Assembly (NCBI RefSeq): GCF_001984215.1
Contig: NZ_CP019420.1
Coordinates: 1,674,001-1,738,000, forward strand
DNA: 64,000 bases
Reading direction: 5' to 3'
Source: Mycobacterium sp. MS1601
GTDB taxonomy: Bacteria > Actinomycetota > Actinomycetes > Mycobacteriales > Mycobacteriaceae
Below, one piece after another: positions 36,686-45,950 of this stretch; the stretch's first letter is position 1; the number at the start of each line of letters is the position of its first letter. The notes below the pieces were generated by a model. It was not told where the DNA came from. It saw only the letters and a program-made list of their open reading frames with translations, and did not search any database. The position numbers were made by a program, and so were the translations under genes.

Positions 36686-38383
36686 ATGTACTTCGTGGGC
36701 CTCGACCTCGCATGGGGGCAACGCAAGCCCAGCGGTGTGGCCGTCCTCGACGACGCCGGCAAACTGGTGCACGTCGGCGCAGCCACCGACGACGCCAGCA
36801 TCCGGGCGGCACTGCAGCCGTACGTCCAGGACGAGTGTCTGGTCGCCTTCGATGCGCCTCTGGTGGTGGAGAACGACACCGGCCAGCGGCCGTGCGAGAA
36901 GGCGCTCAACGCCGACTTCGGCCGTTTCCAGGCGGGCGCGCACCCCGCGAACAAAGGCAAACCCGAGTTCGCCGGCACTCCGCGCGCCAGGAAACTGGCC
37001 GACGACCTTGACCTCGACATCGATCCGGCGTCCACCGCAAGCAGGCGCGCCATCGAGGTGTATCCGCACCCGGCGACAGTGGCGCTGTTCCGGCTGGGCC
37101 GCACGTTGAAGTACAAGGCCAAGCCTGGCCGCACCGTCGCCCAGCTGCGCTCGGAACTGCTGCGGTTGATGGATCACATCGAGGGGCTGCCGCTCATCAC
37201 CACCGACTGCCCGGCCTGGCACGACCTGCGTGACTCGGTGGAGCAGGCCACCCGCAAAAGCGAGCTTCGCAAGGCCGAGGATCCCGTCGACGCCGTGGTG
37301 TGCGCCTACGTCGCCCGATTGGTCCATGAGTCGCCGTCCGAGGTCACCGTCTACGGCGACCTCGAGACCGGTTTCATCGTCACCCCGACGCTGCCCGCCG
37401 ACCTGGAGCCTGCCGCCCCGGAAGCCACCCCCGGGGCGGTGCATGACGCCATCACCGAGTATGCCCGGCGTAGACCCGCTCTCAAGGTCAGCACCGCGCA
37501 CTACCTCGACCTGGTGACCGCGCTGCTGGACGACGCCGGCATCAACTATCTCAGTGTCACGGCGCGCACCAAGACCATCGCGTCCTTTGCCGCCAAAGCC
37601 GACCGCACCGTCGACGGCCGGCGGCTCTACACCGATCCACTCGCCGAGATCACCGATCAGATCGGACTGCGGGTCATCACCTACGTCCGCGACGACGTCG
37701 CGACGGTCGCGACGCTGCTGGCCGACGGGATGCGGCTGCTCGACGACCGCGACATGGGGGTGGAAACCGCCAGCGCGGGCCGGTGGGGATACGCCAGCAG
37801 GCACTTGCTGGTGGCCGTCGAAGGTGAGCAGCAGCCGGCCTCGATCCAGGTCCGCACGGTGCTGCAGCACGCGTGGGCGGAATTCGAACACGACATCCGC
37901 TACAAGGGCTCGGTCCCCGAGGACGACGCGCCCGATCTGGATCGCCGCTTCACCCTGGCCGCCGGGCTGCTCGAGCTCGCCGACCGCGAGTTCTCCGCCA
38001 TCCGGGAGCGGCTGCGCTCCACCACCCCGGCACCGGCGGAGGAGCCGACGCAGGATCCGCGCATCGCCACGCCGGTCCTGGCCACCTATCTGGGTAACCG
38101 GTTCCGCGACGCCGGCTGGTCGCGCACCGACCACTACGCCTGGATCTCCGGTCTGCTGCTCGAACTCGGTATCGACTCGCTCGACCGGCTGGACGAGGTG
38201 CTCGACGGCATCGACACCGAGGCGGTGAACGCCGCGATGGACTACCGCTTCCCGCCGGGGGCGGTACGCCGCCTGGACGACGCCCTGCTCCGCGCGTTCG
38301 GGCGGCGCTACATCGAACTGCAGGGCAATGCTCACCGGGTGGAGCAACTGGAGGCCCGGGCCACCAAATTCGGTGACTTCTAG
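36686..38383 (+). CDS. Fusion of DUF429/RNase H-like domain and RelA/SpoT (p)ppGpp synthetase domain
   Basis: This 565-residue protein has two domains. Residues 1 to about 235 form a DUF429 RNase H-like domain (FVGLDLAWG, AFDAPLVVEN, EVYPHPATVALF, DAVVCAYVARL). Residues from about 260 to 430 form a RelA/SpoT synthetase domain, with RTKTIASFAAK (294-304), DQIGLRVITYV, WGYASRHLLV (about 365) and IQVRTVLQHAWAEFEHDI (about 387). There is no HD hydrolase domain. This matches M. smegmatis MS_RHII-RSD (MSMEG_5849), reported as a dual RNase HII and (p)ppGpp synthetase. M. tuberculosis Rv0776c seems to retain only the first domain. The ATG at 36686 is preferred; 36668 is possible. Confidence 0.92.
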   Translation: MYFVGLDLAWGQRKPSGVAVLDDAGKLVHVGAATDDASIRAALQPYVQDECLVAFDAPLVVENDTGQRPCEKALNADFGRFQAGAHPANKGKPEFAGTPRARKLADDLDLDIDPASTASRRAIEVYPHPATVALFRLGRTLKYKAKPGRTVAQLRSELLRLMDHIEGLPLITTDCPAWHDLRDSVEQATRKSELRKAEDPVDAVVCAYVARLVHESPSEVTVYGDLETGFIVTPTLPADLEPAAPEATPGAVHDAITEYARRRPALKVSTAHYLDLVTALLDDAGINYLSVTARTKTIASFAAKADRTVDGRRLYTDPLAEITDQIGLRVITYVRDDVATVATLLADGMRLLDDRDMGVETASAGRWGYASRHLLVAVEGEQQPASIQVRTVLQHAWAEFEHDIRYKGSVPEDDAPDLDRRFTLAAGLLELADREFSAIRERLRSTTPAPAEEPTQDPRIATPVLATYLGNRFRDAGWSRTDHYAWISGLLLELGIDSLDRLDEVLDGIDTEAVNAAMDYRFPPGAVRRLDDALLRAFGRRYIELQGNAHRVEQLEARATKFGDF

Positions 38384-39801
38384 TCCGGCGCGTCAGCCAG
38401 ATGACTCGGATCGGTGATCTGGCCCTTCAACCCCATCTGTTTGTTGATCAGCGTGGTGATGAAGAACAACACGATGCCGATCACGATGAGGATGCCCGCC
38501 ACCAGGTACTGCTGCGGGTCGCGCCCGGACAGCGGCGTCACCAGGTACAGCGACACGATGAAACCGACGATGGGCAGCACGGTCGGCGTCTTGAAGTGCT
38601 CACCGTTGTTCTGGACGTCTTTGCGCAGCACCAACACCGCGACGTTGACCACCGCGAACACCATCAACAGCAGCAGTGACGTGGTGCCACCCAGAATCGA
38701 GATGGCATTGGCACTGGCGAATCCGGAAACGTAGAAGATCAGCCCGAACGCGATGGCCGTGGTGAACATGATGGCCACCCACGGGGTATGGCGCTTGGGA
38801 TGCACCGCACCCAGCACAGGCGGCAGCACGTGCTGGCGCGCCATGCCGTAGATCAGCCGGCTGGCCATCAGCATGTTGATCAACGCGGTGTTGGACACGG
38901 CGAACATGGTGATGAACGGGAAGATCTCGTCGATGGGCAGCCCCGGCGCGGCGGCGCGCACCACGTCGACCAGCGGGGTGTCGCTCTCGGTCAGGTCGCC
39001 GATCGGGACCAGCGCCACCGCGATGATGGACACCAGGATGTAGACGATGCCGGCAATCGACAGACCGGTCAGCAGCACCTTGGGGAAAATCCGTACCGGG
39101 TCCTTGGTTTCCTCGGCCATGTTCACCGAGTCCTCGAAACCCACCATCGCGAAGAACGCCAGCGAGGTGGCCGCTGTCACCGCCACGAAAGCGCTTCGCT
39201 CGTCTTCACTTTCGAACATGACGACGCGGGAGAAGTCGATGTTGTCGCCACCCTGGGTGAAAGCCCACAGGCCGACCAGGATGACGGTCAGCAGACCGGT
39301 GATCTCGACGATGGTCAATCCGACGTTGAGTTTGACGCTCTCACTGACGCCGCGCAGGTTGATGGCGGCCAGTGCCGCCATGAAGACCAGGGCAATGGCT
39401 CCGACGCCGACCTTGCCCCAGTCCAGGCCGAATCCTTCGACCGCGTTCGACGCGAACGCCCGTGACGCGGTGGACGCCGATGTGATGCCCGAGCACATCA
39501 CGATGAAGGTGATCAGGAACGTCACGAAGTGGATGCCGAAGGCCTTGTGCGCGTACAGCGCAGCGCCGGCGGCCTGCGGGTATTTGGTGACGAGCTCCAG
39601 ATAGGAGAACGCGGTGATGGTGGCGATCAGGAAGGCCACCAGGAACGGCAGCCAGGCCGCTCCGCCCACCTCTCCGGCGACCTGTCCCGTCAGCGCGTAG
39701 ACACCGGTGCCCAGGATGTCGCCGACCACGAACAGCAGCAGCAGTCCCGGGCCCATCACCCGTTTGAGCTTCGGCTGTTCCTCGACGTCCGACTGCGCCA
39801 T
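38380..39801 (-). CDS. APC-superfamily amino-acid permease
   Basis: This 473-residue transporter has about 12 to 14 hydrophobic helices and the APC N-terminal pattern GPGLLLLFVVGDILGTGVYALTG. The later FFAMVGFEDSVNMAEETKDP and a TPWVAI segment are typical of basic or cationic amino-acid transporters. It imports an amino acid or polyamine by cation coupling. The ATG at 39801 has a strong AGGAGG six bases upstream; longer frames are less likely. Its stop overlaps the convergent synthetase gene by 4 bp. Confidence 0.93.
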   Translation of the reverse strand: MAQSDVEEQPKLKRVMGPGLLLLFVVGDILGTGVYALTGQVAGEVGGAAWLPFLVAFLIATITAFSYLELVTKYPQAAGAALYAHKAFGIHFVTFLITFIVMCSGITSASTASRAFASNAVEGFGLDWGKVGVGAIALVFMAALAAINLRGVSESVKLNVGLTIVEITGLLTVILVGLWAFTQGGDNIDFSRVVMFESEDERSAFVAVTAATSLAFFAMVGFEDSVNMAEETKDPVRIFPKVLLTGLSIAGIVYILVSIIAVALVPIGDLTESDTPLVDVVRAAAPGLPIDEIFPFITMFAVSNTALINMLMASRLIYGMARQHVLPPVLGAVHPKRHTPWVAIMFTTAIAFGLIFYVSGFASANAISILGGTTSLLLLMVFAVVNVAVLVLRKDVQNNGEHFKTPTVLPIVGFIVSLYLVTPLSGRDPQQYLVAGILIVIGIVLFFITTLINKQMGLKGQITDPSHLADAPD

Positions 39802-39866
39802 ATCTCCTCCTAGCGGGGGGTGGGATGCGCCTTTCATCATCGGTCAGCGCAGAGGGGTGAAACTGC

Positions 39867-40844
39867 TCAATCGGGCAAACCGGTCCAATCGGTGGACGTT
39901 TCGGTCAGTGTGGCGACCTGTTCGAGGAAATGGGCTACCTTTGCCGGGTTCTCGGCACGTTGCCAGCCGAAGGTGGTGGGACGCTGGGCCCGGTCATGCC
40001 AGAAGTGTCCTGCCGCCGACTCCGGCCGGGTGGCCACCAGCCAGACCGCGGTGTCGGCGCCGTCGGCGGCATCACGCAACAGCGGCTTGGTCAGCTTGTC
40101 GAACAGGGGCAGGTACTCCGTGACACCCGGGGTGCTCGCCCAGCCGGGGTGCATGCTCTCCACCCGGACGTCGGTGCCCGCCAGCCGCCGCGCCCAGGCG
40201 TCGGCCAGTACCACCTGCATGCGTTTGGTTCTGGCATATGCCTTGGCGCCGGTGTAGCCGGCGCGGAACTCCAGGTCGTCATCGACCAGCGGTGCGGTGT
40301 ACATCCCGCCCGAGGACATCCACACCACCGACGCGCCGGCGGCGGCACGCAGCAGCGGCAGCAGTTCCTCGGTCATCAGGTGCGGGCCCAGGACATGGGA
40401 GGCCAGTTGGACCTCGTGGCCCTGCTTGCTCTCCACGCGCTCGGGTGGCATCGAGCCCGCGTTGTGCACCAGGCCGCGCAGCGCGGGGATGCGGGCAGCC
40501 AGATCGGCGGTCCAGGCCCGGACGGCATCCAGGTCGGAGACGTCGCAGATCTCCTCGATCACCTGCGCGCCCGGAACGGCGCCGCGGATCTTGCCCGCCG
40601 ACGCCGTCACCTTGGCTTCGCTGCGACCGACCAGGTGCACGATGGCATCCAGTTCGGCAAACGACCGGGCCATGGCCTCACCGATGCCCGAGGTGGCTCC
40701 GGTGACCACCACCCGCTGGCCGGCGAGGTCTTGGCGGGTGGGGTCAGCCGGCCACCAGTGGCGACGCAGCTGTGAGCCCACCTTGGTGTAACCCAGGACC
40801 ACTGACCGGTCCAGCGCCGTGTCCACCACAGCGGTGAAATTCAT
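39867..40844 (-). CDS. Short-chain dehydrogenase/reductase (dehydrogenase/reductase SDR12-like)
   Basis: This 325-residue SDR has a 40-residue N-terminal extension with basic residues before the TGATSGIG cofactor motif. NAG (VHNAGSMPP), a catalytic SSG segment and YARTKRMQ (the YxxxK position, with Y-A-R-T-K) follow. It oxidises or reduces an unknown alcohol/ketone with NAD(P)H. It is downstream of a TetR gene on the same strand, 30 bp apart, so the TetR protein may control it. Confidence 0.87.
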   Translation of the reverse strand: MNFTAVVDTALDRSVVLGYTKVGSQLRRHWWPADPTRQDLAGQRVVVTGATSGIGEAMARSFAELDAIVHLVGRSEAKVTASAGKIRGAVPGAQVIEEICDVSDLDAVRAWTADLAARIPALRGLVHNAGSMPPERVESKQGHEVQLASHVLGPHLMTEELLPLLRAAAGASVVWMSSGGMYTAPLVDDDLEFRAGYTGAKAYARTKRMQVVLADAWARRLAGTDVRVESMHPGWASTPGVTEYLPLFDKLTKPLLRDAADGADTAVWLVATRPESAAGHFWHDRAQRPTTFGWQRAENPAKVAHFLEQVATLTETSTDWTGLPD

Positions 40845-40874
40845 GACGGGTTAGGTAACCACCCGCGTCGATCG

Positions 40875-41495
40875 TCAAACCCGGGCGGCCCGCTTGTCGT
40901 ATGGCGCGAACACGTCGATGACGTCGATCAAGGTGGCTCGTGCGGTCTCGCGCGGCGTTCCGGCGTTGTCCACCAGGGCGGAGACCACGGCGCCGTCGAC
41001 GGCACAGACCAGCGCCGACAGCGTTTCGCCTCGCACGCACCGGCCTGATCGTTCGAGCACTTCGCTCACGGCCTCGGTGCGTTGCTGCAGGATTCTGCGC
41101 TGAACTGCACGCAAGGCCGGCTGGCGGGCGCACGCGATGTACCGCTCGTAGCGCGAGATCAGCTGATCATCGGCCACGTTGTCGTCGACCAACAGGTCCA
41201 CCAGGACATCGACGGTGGCTTCGGGGCCCCGCCTGCGCCGGGACAGCCCCTCGATGTGGCCGCGCATCTTGGCGGCCTCCACGAGGCCGATGTGTTCGAC
41301 CGCGGCGACCACCAGGTCATCCAGCGACGCGAAGTAGTAGGTGGTGGACGCCAACGGCAGACCTGCGCGACTGGCAACCGCGCGGTGTCGCACCGCTTCG
41401 AAGCCTCCCTCACACAGCAGCTCAGCGGCGGCGCGCACGAGTGCGTACCGCCGACGTTCTCCTTTCGGAGTCACTGCTGCCGTCACGGTTAGCAT
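40875..41495 (-). CDS. TetR-family transcriptional regulator
   Basis: This protein of about 206 residues has the helix-turn-helix region LVRAAAELLCEGGFEAVRHRAVASRAGLPLASTTYYFASLDDL and a C-terminal ligand domain. The position next to an exported esterase fits M. tuberculosis Rv0775. The ATG at 41495 gives a length close to it; a GTG nearby is possible. It is divergent from the Tat-exported esterase gene, with about 90 bp between starts. Ligand unknown. Confidence 0.87.
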   Translation of the reverse strand: MLTVTAAVTPKGERRRYALVRAAAELLCEGGFEAVRHRAVASRAGLPLASTTYYFASLDDLVVAAVEHIGLVEAAKMRGHIEGLSRRRRGPEATVDVLVDLLVDDNVADDQLISRYERYIACARQPALRAVQRRILQQRTEAVSEVLERSGRCVRGETLSALVCAVDGAVVSALVDNAGTPRETARATLIDVIDVFAPYDKRAARV

Positions 41496-41585
41496 GCTGC
41501 CAGCCACCCCGGTCACGCTGGGCGTTTTCGCTCAAACCAGCCTCTGGACCCAGCTTGTTCACCCGGCGATGGCAAGATTGCCGCC

Positions 41586-42398
41586 ATGCCAGAGCTCAGC
41601 CGGCGCGCCGTCTTGCGTCTTGGAGCCGGGGTGGCGGCGGCTTCGGCGGCCAGTGCCCTGGCACCCGCCATCGCCATGGCGACGCCCGCGCCCACGATGG
41701 TCACCGGATCGTTTGTGTCCGCGGCCCGCGGCGGGGTCGCCACCAACTGGGCGATCGCGCGGCCACCGGGGCAGACGGAGCAACTGCGGCCGTTGATCGC
41801 GTTGCACGGCAAAGGCAGCGACGCGGCCACGGTGATGGCCGGCGGTGTGGAGCAGGGGCTGGCCCAGGCGGTGGCCGCGGGCTTGCCTCCGTTCGCGGTG
41901 GTGGCCGTCGACGGTGGTGGAAGTTATTGGCACAAGCGCACATCCGGTGAGGATTCGGGCGCCATGGTGCTTGACGAACTCATTCCCATGCTGGGCTCGC
42001 AGGGACTGGACACCTCGAGGGTGGGGTTCATCGGCTGGTCGATGGGCGGGTACGGGGCGCTGCTGCTGGGTGCCCGGCTCGGAGCACCGCGCACTGCGGC
42101 CATCTGTGCTGTCAGCCCGGCGCTGTGGCTGTCGTCGGGAGCGACGGCCCCTGGCGCGTTCGACGGGGCCGACGACTACGCGGCCAACTCGGTCTGGGGG
42201 CTACCGGAACTGGCCTCCATCCCCGTTCGCATCGACTGCGGCACCAGCGATCCGTTCTACTCAGCGACGCAGGAATACATTGCGCAGTTGCCCACCCCGC
42301 CTGCGGGCGGGTTCTCCCCCGGCGGTCACGACGGGTCGTTCTGGAGTTCGCAGCTGCCGGCCGAACTGACTTGGATCGCACCACTTCTGACCGCCTGA
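41586..42398 (+). CDS. Tat-exported alpha/beta-hydrolase (esterase)
   Basis: This 270-residue protein begins with a twin-arginine signal peptide (SRRAVLRLGAG, then a long Ala-rich hydrophobic stretch ending AMA). The mature part is an alpha/beta-hydrolase with GWSMGGYGAL (nucleophile Ser152), an Asp in CGTSDPFY and the late His in GGHDGSFW. It resembles M. tuberculosis Rv0774c, studied as an exported esterase. The TetR gene is divergent. Substrate is unknown. Confidence 0.9.
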   Translation: MPELSRRAVLRLGAGVAAASAASALAPAIAMATPAPTMVTGSFVSAARGGVATNWAIARPPGQTEQLRPLIALHGKGSDAATVMAGGVEQGLAQAVAAGLPPFAVVAVDGGGSYWHKRTSGEDSGAMVLDELIPMLGSQGLDTSRVGFIGWSMGGYGALLLGARLGAPRTAAICAVSPALWLSSGATAPGAFDGADDYAANSVWGLPELASIPVRIDCGTSDPFYSATQEYIAQLPTPPAGGFSPGGHDGSFWSSQLPAELTWIAPLLTA

Positions 42399-42438
42399 GC
42401 CCTATCGTGCCAATTATCGGCGCGAAACAGAAACTCCG

Positions 42439-42456
42439 TTGAATGTAACGTTTCAA
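42439..42456. promoter_or_regulatory. Inverted repeat TTGAA-N8-TTCAA upstream of an SDR gene
   Basis: An 18-bp interrupted inverted repeat lies about 70 bp upstream of the SDR start in a comparatively AT-rich 128-bp gap. It could be an operator or overlap a promoter. No factor can be assigned. Confidence 0.2.
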
Positions 42457-42526
42457 TCCTGTCCGGACACCCGCGTGACCCGCTATGGTCGGTCCATACC
42501 GCAGGCCAGACGGGAAGGCACGAACC

Positions 42527-43309
42527 GTGCACTGGGATCAGATGACGACATCATCGAACCCGATATCCGACAGGTTGGCCGGAAAAGTCATCGTCGTCGC
42601 AGGCGCCGGCGGCATCGGTGATGCGCTGGCGCGCCGCTACGCAGCCGAGGGCGCACAGGTGGTCCTCGGCGACCTCGACGCCGACCGGGCCGCGGCGGTG
42701 GCCGCCGAGATCGGCGCCGTCAGCGCCCACCTCGACGGAGCCGACGACGATTCCGTGGCCGCGCTGGTGGGGTTGGCGATGTCGAAGTACGGTCGGCTCA
42801 ACGGATTTCACGCCAACTACGCGAACTTCGCCGACGGACTGTCCCCCGCCGGGGTTGATCTGCCGTTGCCGGATTTCGACGCGGTGATGAACACCAACGC
42901 CCGCGGGTATTTCCTGTGCTCGCGGCACGCGGTCCCCGCCCTGGTGGACTCGGGTGGCGGATCGATGGTTTACACCTCCTCCGCACAGGCCAGCACCGGC
43001 AGCCCGGTGCGTGTGGCCTACGGCATGAGCAAGGCCGCCGTGCACGCACTGATGCGCACCGTGGCCGCACGGTACGGGTCGAAGAAGGTCCGTGCCAACG
43101 CCATCACCCCCGGCCTGATCCTGCACGAGAATCTCCCGGAACTACCAGAGGCCGTCGCCGCCTCGGCGAAGGCAATGGCCGCCATCAAACACCGTTTCGG
43201 TCAGCCTGAGGACATCGCCGCCATGGGCGCGTTCCTGATGTCGGAGGACTCCAGCTTCGTCACCGGTCAGGTGCTCGCGGTCGACGGTGGGGTCACGATG
43301 CGACCGTAG
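42527..43309 (+). CDS. Short-chain dehydrogenase/reductase
   Basis: This SDR of about 260 residues has VVAGAGGIGDALARRYAAEGA (cofactor motif), a catalytic Ser in MVYTSSAQAS, YGMSKAA (Tyr and Lys) and a C-terminal GQVLAVDGGVTM. The NAG motif is replaced by NYANF, which is unusual. I chose the GTG at 42527 because GGAAGG lies eight bases upstream; the ATG at 42542 is a close alternative. A Dabb-domain gene follows 9 bp later and is probably coupled. Substrate unknown. Confidence 0.88.
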   Translation: MHWDQMTTSSNPISDRLAGKVIVVAGAGGIGDALARRYAAEGAQVVLGDLDADRAAAVAAEIGAVSAHLDGADDDSVAALVGLAMSKYGRLNGFHANYANFADGLSPAGVDLPLPDFDAVMNTNARGYFLCSRHAVPALVDSGGGSMVYTSSAQASTGSPVRVAYGMSKAAVHALMRTVAARYGSKKVRANAITPGLILHENLPELPEAVAASAKAMAAIKHRFGQPEDIAAMGAFLMSEDSSFVTGQVLAVDGGVTMRP

Positions 43310-43318
43310 GATGACCGG

Positions 43319-43609
43319 ATGCCGTTCACACACATCGTGATGTTCAAGTGGAAAGACGAATCCTTCGCCGGCCAGCCGGTGGCCGACGCACTGCAGGCGG
43401 TGGTCGCCACGGTCGACGGTGTGCAGAGCTACGTCTGCGGGCCCGACATCAACTTCTCACCCGGTAGTGTCGACTTCGCCGTGGTCGGCACCTTCGATGA
43501 CCGCGACAGCTTCGTCGCCTACCGCGATCATCCCGAACACCAACGCATCATCAACGAGATGATCGTCCCCAACCTCGACACCAGGACCGTGGCGCAGCTC
43601 GAGAGCTGA
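43319..43609 (+). CDS. Dabb-family (stress-responsive A/B barrel) protein
   Basis: This 96-residue protein shows the Dabb pattern FTHIVMFKWKDE at the start, YVCGPDINFSPGSVDFAVVGTFDDRDSF in the middle and YRDHPEHQRIINEMIVP at the end. Members form dimeric ferredoxin-like barrels and may bind hydrophobic molecules or catalyse cyclisation in some plants and bacteria. Here it follows an SDR gene, and the two together may act on a common substrate. The function is not known. Confidence 0.9.
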   Translation: MPFTHIVMFKWKDESFAGQPVADALQAVVATVDGVQSYVCGPDINFSPGSVDFAVVGTFDDRDSFVAYRDHPEHQRIINEMIVPNLDTRTVAQLES

Positions 43610-43610
43610 C

Positions 43611-44651
43611 TCACCTCGCCCGGTACTCCGCCACAATCGGCGCCAACTCGTCCGGGGTGCCACCGTGCATGATCACCGCGTCGGCGCCGTAGTCGAATTC
43701 CTTGCGCACCCGGTCCACACACTGACGCGCCGACCCGGTGGCCGACGGCTCCAACCATTCCTCAGGGATCAGGGCGGCGATGTGCTCGATCTGCCCGGCA
43801 CTGGCCTTGTGGTCGATACCGCCGGCAATGGACTGCACCACGGCGTCATCGCGGAAGCGTTGCAGCACAGCGGGATCCCAATTATTGGTACTGACAAGCA
43901 GATCGCCATAACCCTGCAGGTAGGTGGCCAGCCTAGCCACGGTCTTCTTCAGCCGCAGTTCCTCGGGTAGATGGTCGCCGACGGTGGCCAAGCAGGACCA
44001 CACCCGGACCGCGTCGGGGTCGCGGCCGGCCTGCTCGGCGGCCTCCTTCACCGTCTTGACGCTGCGTGCCAAGGTTTCCGGCGTGAAGTAGGTGTGCAGG
44101 ATGACGTCGTCGAAGGCACGGCCGCCCAGCGCCAGGGTCTGCGGCCCAAAGGCTACGACGGCCAAGCGGATGTCCTCGCGGAAGTCGGCATCGAGGAACA
44201 GCACCGGGTACTCGCCGATGGGTCCGTCGTGGTTGAAGATCAGCTCACCGCGCCACAGCCGCCGCATCACGGCGGCGAAGTCCTCCATCTGGGCTGTGGT
44301 CACCGCGGGCACCCCGAAGGCGTTGTACATTGCCGCGATGCCACGGCCGATGCCGAGGGTGAACCGACCGCTGGACAGCCGGTGCATGGTGGTGGCCCAG
44401 GACGCGGTGATCAGCGGGTGGCGGGTGTTGTGATTGGTTGCGGCCGTGGCGATCTGCATGCGGCTGGTCACCGCGCAGGCCGCGCCCACCAACGACGAGG
44501 CCTCTTTGACGTTCCAGCGCTCAGAGATGAAGGCGCTGCCGAACCCCAGCTGCTCACCCCGTCGCGCCTCGTCCATGAGAGACGCGGGCCCTTCGCCCCC
44601 TGCACCGGCAAGTAGGTAGTACCCCAGCTCATCGAGCACCCGATCGGTCAC
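43611..44651 (-). CDS. LLM-class (luciferase-like) F420- or flavin-dependent oxidoreductase
   Basis: This 346-residue TIM-barrel protein has LGFGSAFISERWN, the LGIGRG loop near the cofactor site and VWSCLATVGDH. It resembles the mycobacterial F420-dependent LLM group that includes TIGR03857-type proteins. The GTG at 44651 has AAGGAG seven bases upstream. It is the last gene of the large catabolic cluster but is separated from the DUF993 gene by 138 bp, so it might have its own promoter. It converges with the Dabb gene at a 1-bp gap. Confidence 0.88.
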   Translation of the reverse strand: MTDRVLDELGYYLLAGAGGEGPASLMDEARRGEQLGFGSAFISERWNVKEASSLVGAACAVTSRMQIATAATNHNTRHPLITASWATTMHRLSSGRFTLGIGRGIAAMYNAFGVPAVTTAQMEDFAAVMRRLWRGELIFNHDGPIGEYPVLFLDADFREDIRLAVVAFGPQTLALGGRAFDDVILHTYFTPETLARSVKTVKEAAEQAGRDPDAVRVWSCLATVGDHLPEELRLKKTVARLATYLQGYGDLLVSTNNWDPAVLQRFRDDAVVQSIAGGIDHKASAGQIEHIAALIPEEWLEPSATGSARQCVDRVRKEFDYGADAVIMHGGTPDELAPIVAEYRAR

Positions 44652-44789
44652 ATCCAGACTCCTTGCTTGCAGCCGCAGTTGCAGAGACCTCGCAGTTCCG
44701 CGGTGTGACCACCACTTGACGGCGATGAGTTCCGTTACCTCACGTGCCCGGTCCCCGCCGACAGCGATCACGCCGCGCAGTGAGCATCA

Positions 44790-45950
44790 CTACCCGATCC
44801 CCTGCACAGCAAAATAGGCAGATGCCCGCCGAGCGGCCAGATCGGGGTCGGCGAACAGGCCGATCGACCCAGCGACGCGCACCAGTTCAGCCAGGTGGAG
44901 CAGGCTGCGACCGGTCTCGAAACCACGCAGCATCCGGAAGTGGTCCTGCCCGCCGTCCAGGTAGGTCAGCCACGCGACACCTACCTTGTAGTACTGGGTG
45001 GGCGCGCTGAACACCAGCCGACTCAGTGGCAACGTCGGCTCCAGGATGTCGCGGAACCCGTCGACATCACCGACATCCAGCCGCGCGAAAGCCGCCGACG
45101 CGAACCGCGGCACGGCGGCGAACGCACCCAGTAGGGCATCGCTGTGCCGCGTTCCGTCACCGGCGACCAGGTCGACGTAGTTGAAGTCGTCGCCGGTGAA
45201 CACCCGCGCCGGTGCCGGGATCATCTCGCGCAGCAGCGTTTCCAGCGCCGCGTCCAGGAGTGACACCTTGATGCCGGACACCTTGTCGACATGGGCGCCG
45301 ATGATGTCGACCACGCCGGCCATGGCGGCTTTGGGTTCGTCGTGTCCCCAGTAGCCGGCCAGCGCCGGGTCGAACATGGACCCGAGCCAGTGCAGGATCA
45401 CCGGGCGGGTGGCGTGCTCCAGTACCTCGCCGTACACCCTGGCGTAGTCGTCGGGGCTGCGAGCCACCCGTGCGAGGTGCCGGCTGGCCATCATGACGAC
45501 GGAGCCGCCCGCACCTTCGATATCGCTGATCTGTTCCAGGTAGGCATCACGGATCTCATCCAGACCCGGGCTATCGCTGGATATCTGGTCGGTGGCTACA
45601 CCGACCACCACCTGCCCGCCGCGATCGCGGGCATCTGCCAGCGTACGCAGCGCCAGCTCCCGGGCACCCGCCCAGTCCAGCCCCATTCCGCGCTGTGCGG
45701 TGTCCATGGACTCTGCCACGCCCAATCCCAGCGACCAGAGCCTGCGGCGCAGTTCAACCGTGGCGTCCCAGTCGATCTGGTCCACCCCCGCCACCGCGTC
45801 GCAGGCCCGCAACGGGTCGGCCACCACATGCGCGGCGGCATACACGATCCGACTGCTCGGCGGTGTCGAGGCAACGACCAGGGCAGCAGGCGCGGCCAGC
45901 TGTACCGCAGACAGTGTGCCGTCGGCATCCGGCAGGATCAGTGGTGCCAT
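44790..45950 (-). CDS. DUF993 dihydrodipicolinate-synthase-like aldolase
   Basis: This 386-residue protein matches the DUF993 family, distant relatives of class I aldolases of the DHDPS type. Landmarks are QIDWDATVELRRRLWSLGLG, VVGVATDQIS, WLGSMFDPALAGYWG, the probable Schiff-base segment DKVSGIKVSLLD (Lys) and FTGDDFNYVDL. It probably catalyses a retro-aldol or dehydratase step on the pathway intermediate, cleaving off a short fragment. The start codon shares one base with the preceding SDR stop (TGATG), so it belongs to the operon. Confidence 0.85.
   Translation of the reverse strand: MAPLILPDADGTLSAVQLAAPAALVVASTPPSSRIVYAAAHVVADPLRACDAVAGVDQIDWDATVELRRRLWSLGLGVAESMDTAQRGMGLDWAGARELALRTLADARDRGGQVVVGVATDQISSDSPGLDEIRDAYLEQISDIEGAGGSVVMMASRHLARVARSPDDYARVYGEVLEHATRPVILHWLGSMFDPALAGYWGHDEPKAAMAGVVDIIGAHVDKVSGIKVSLLDAALETLLREMIPAPARVFTGDDFNYVDLVAGDGTRHSDALLGAFAAVPRFASAAFARLDVGDVDGFRDILEPTLPLSRLVFSAPTQYYKVGVAWLTYLDGGQDHFRMLRGFETGRSLLHLAELVRVAGSIGLFADPDLAARRASAYFAVQGIG

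Noticed and set aside
36434..38347. A 637-codon minus-strand frame across the synthetase fusion gene
   Set aside because: It is a shadow of the DUF429-RelA gene, which has clear domain motifs on the plus strand.
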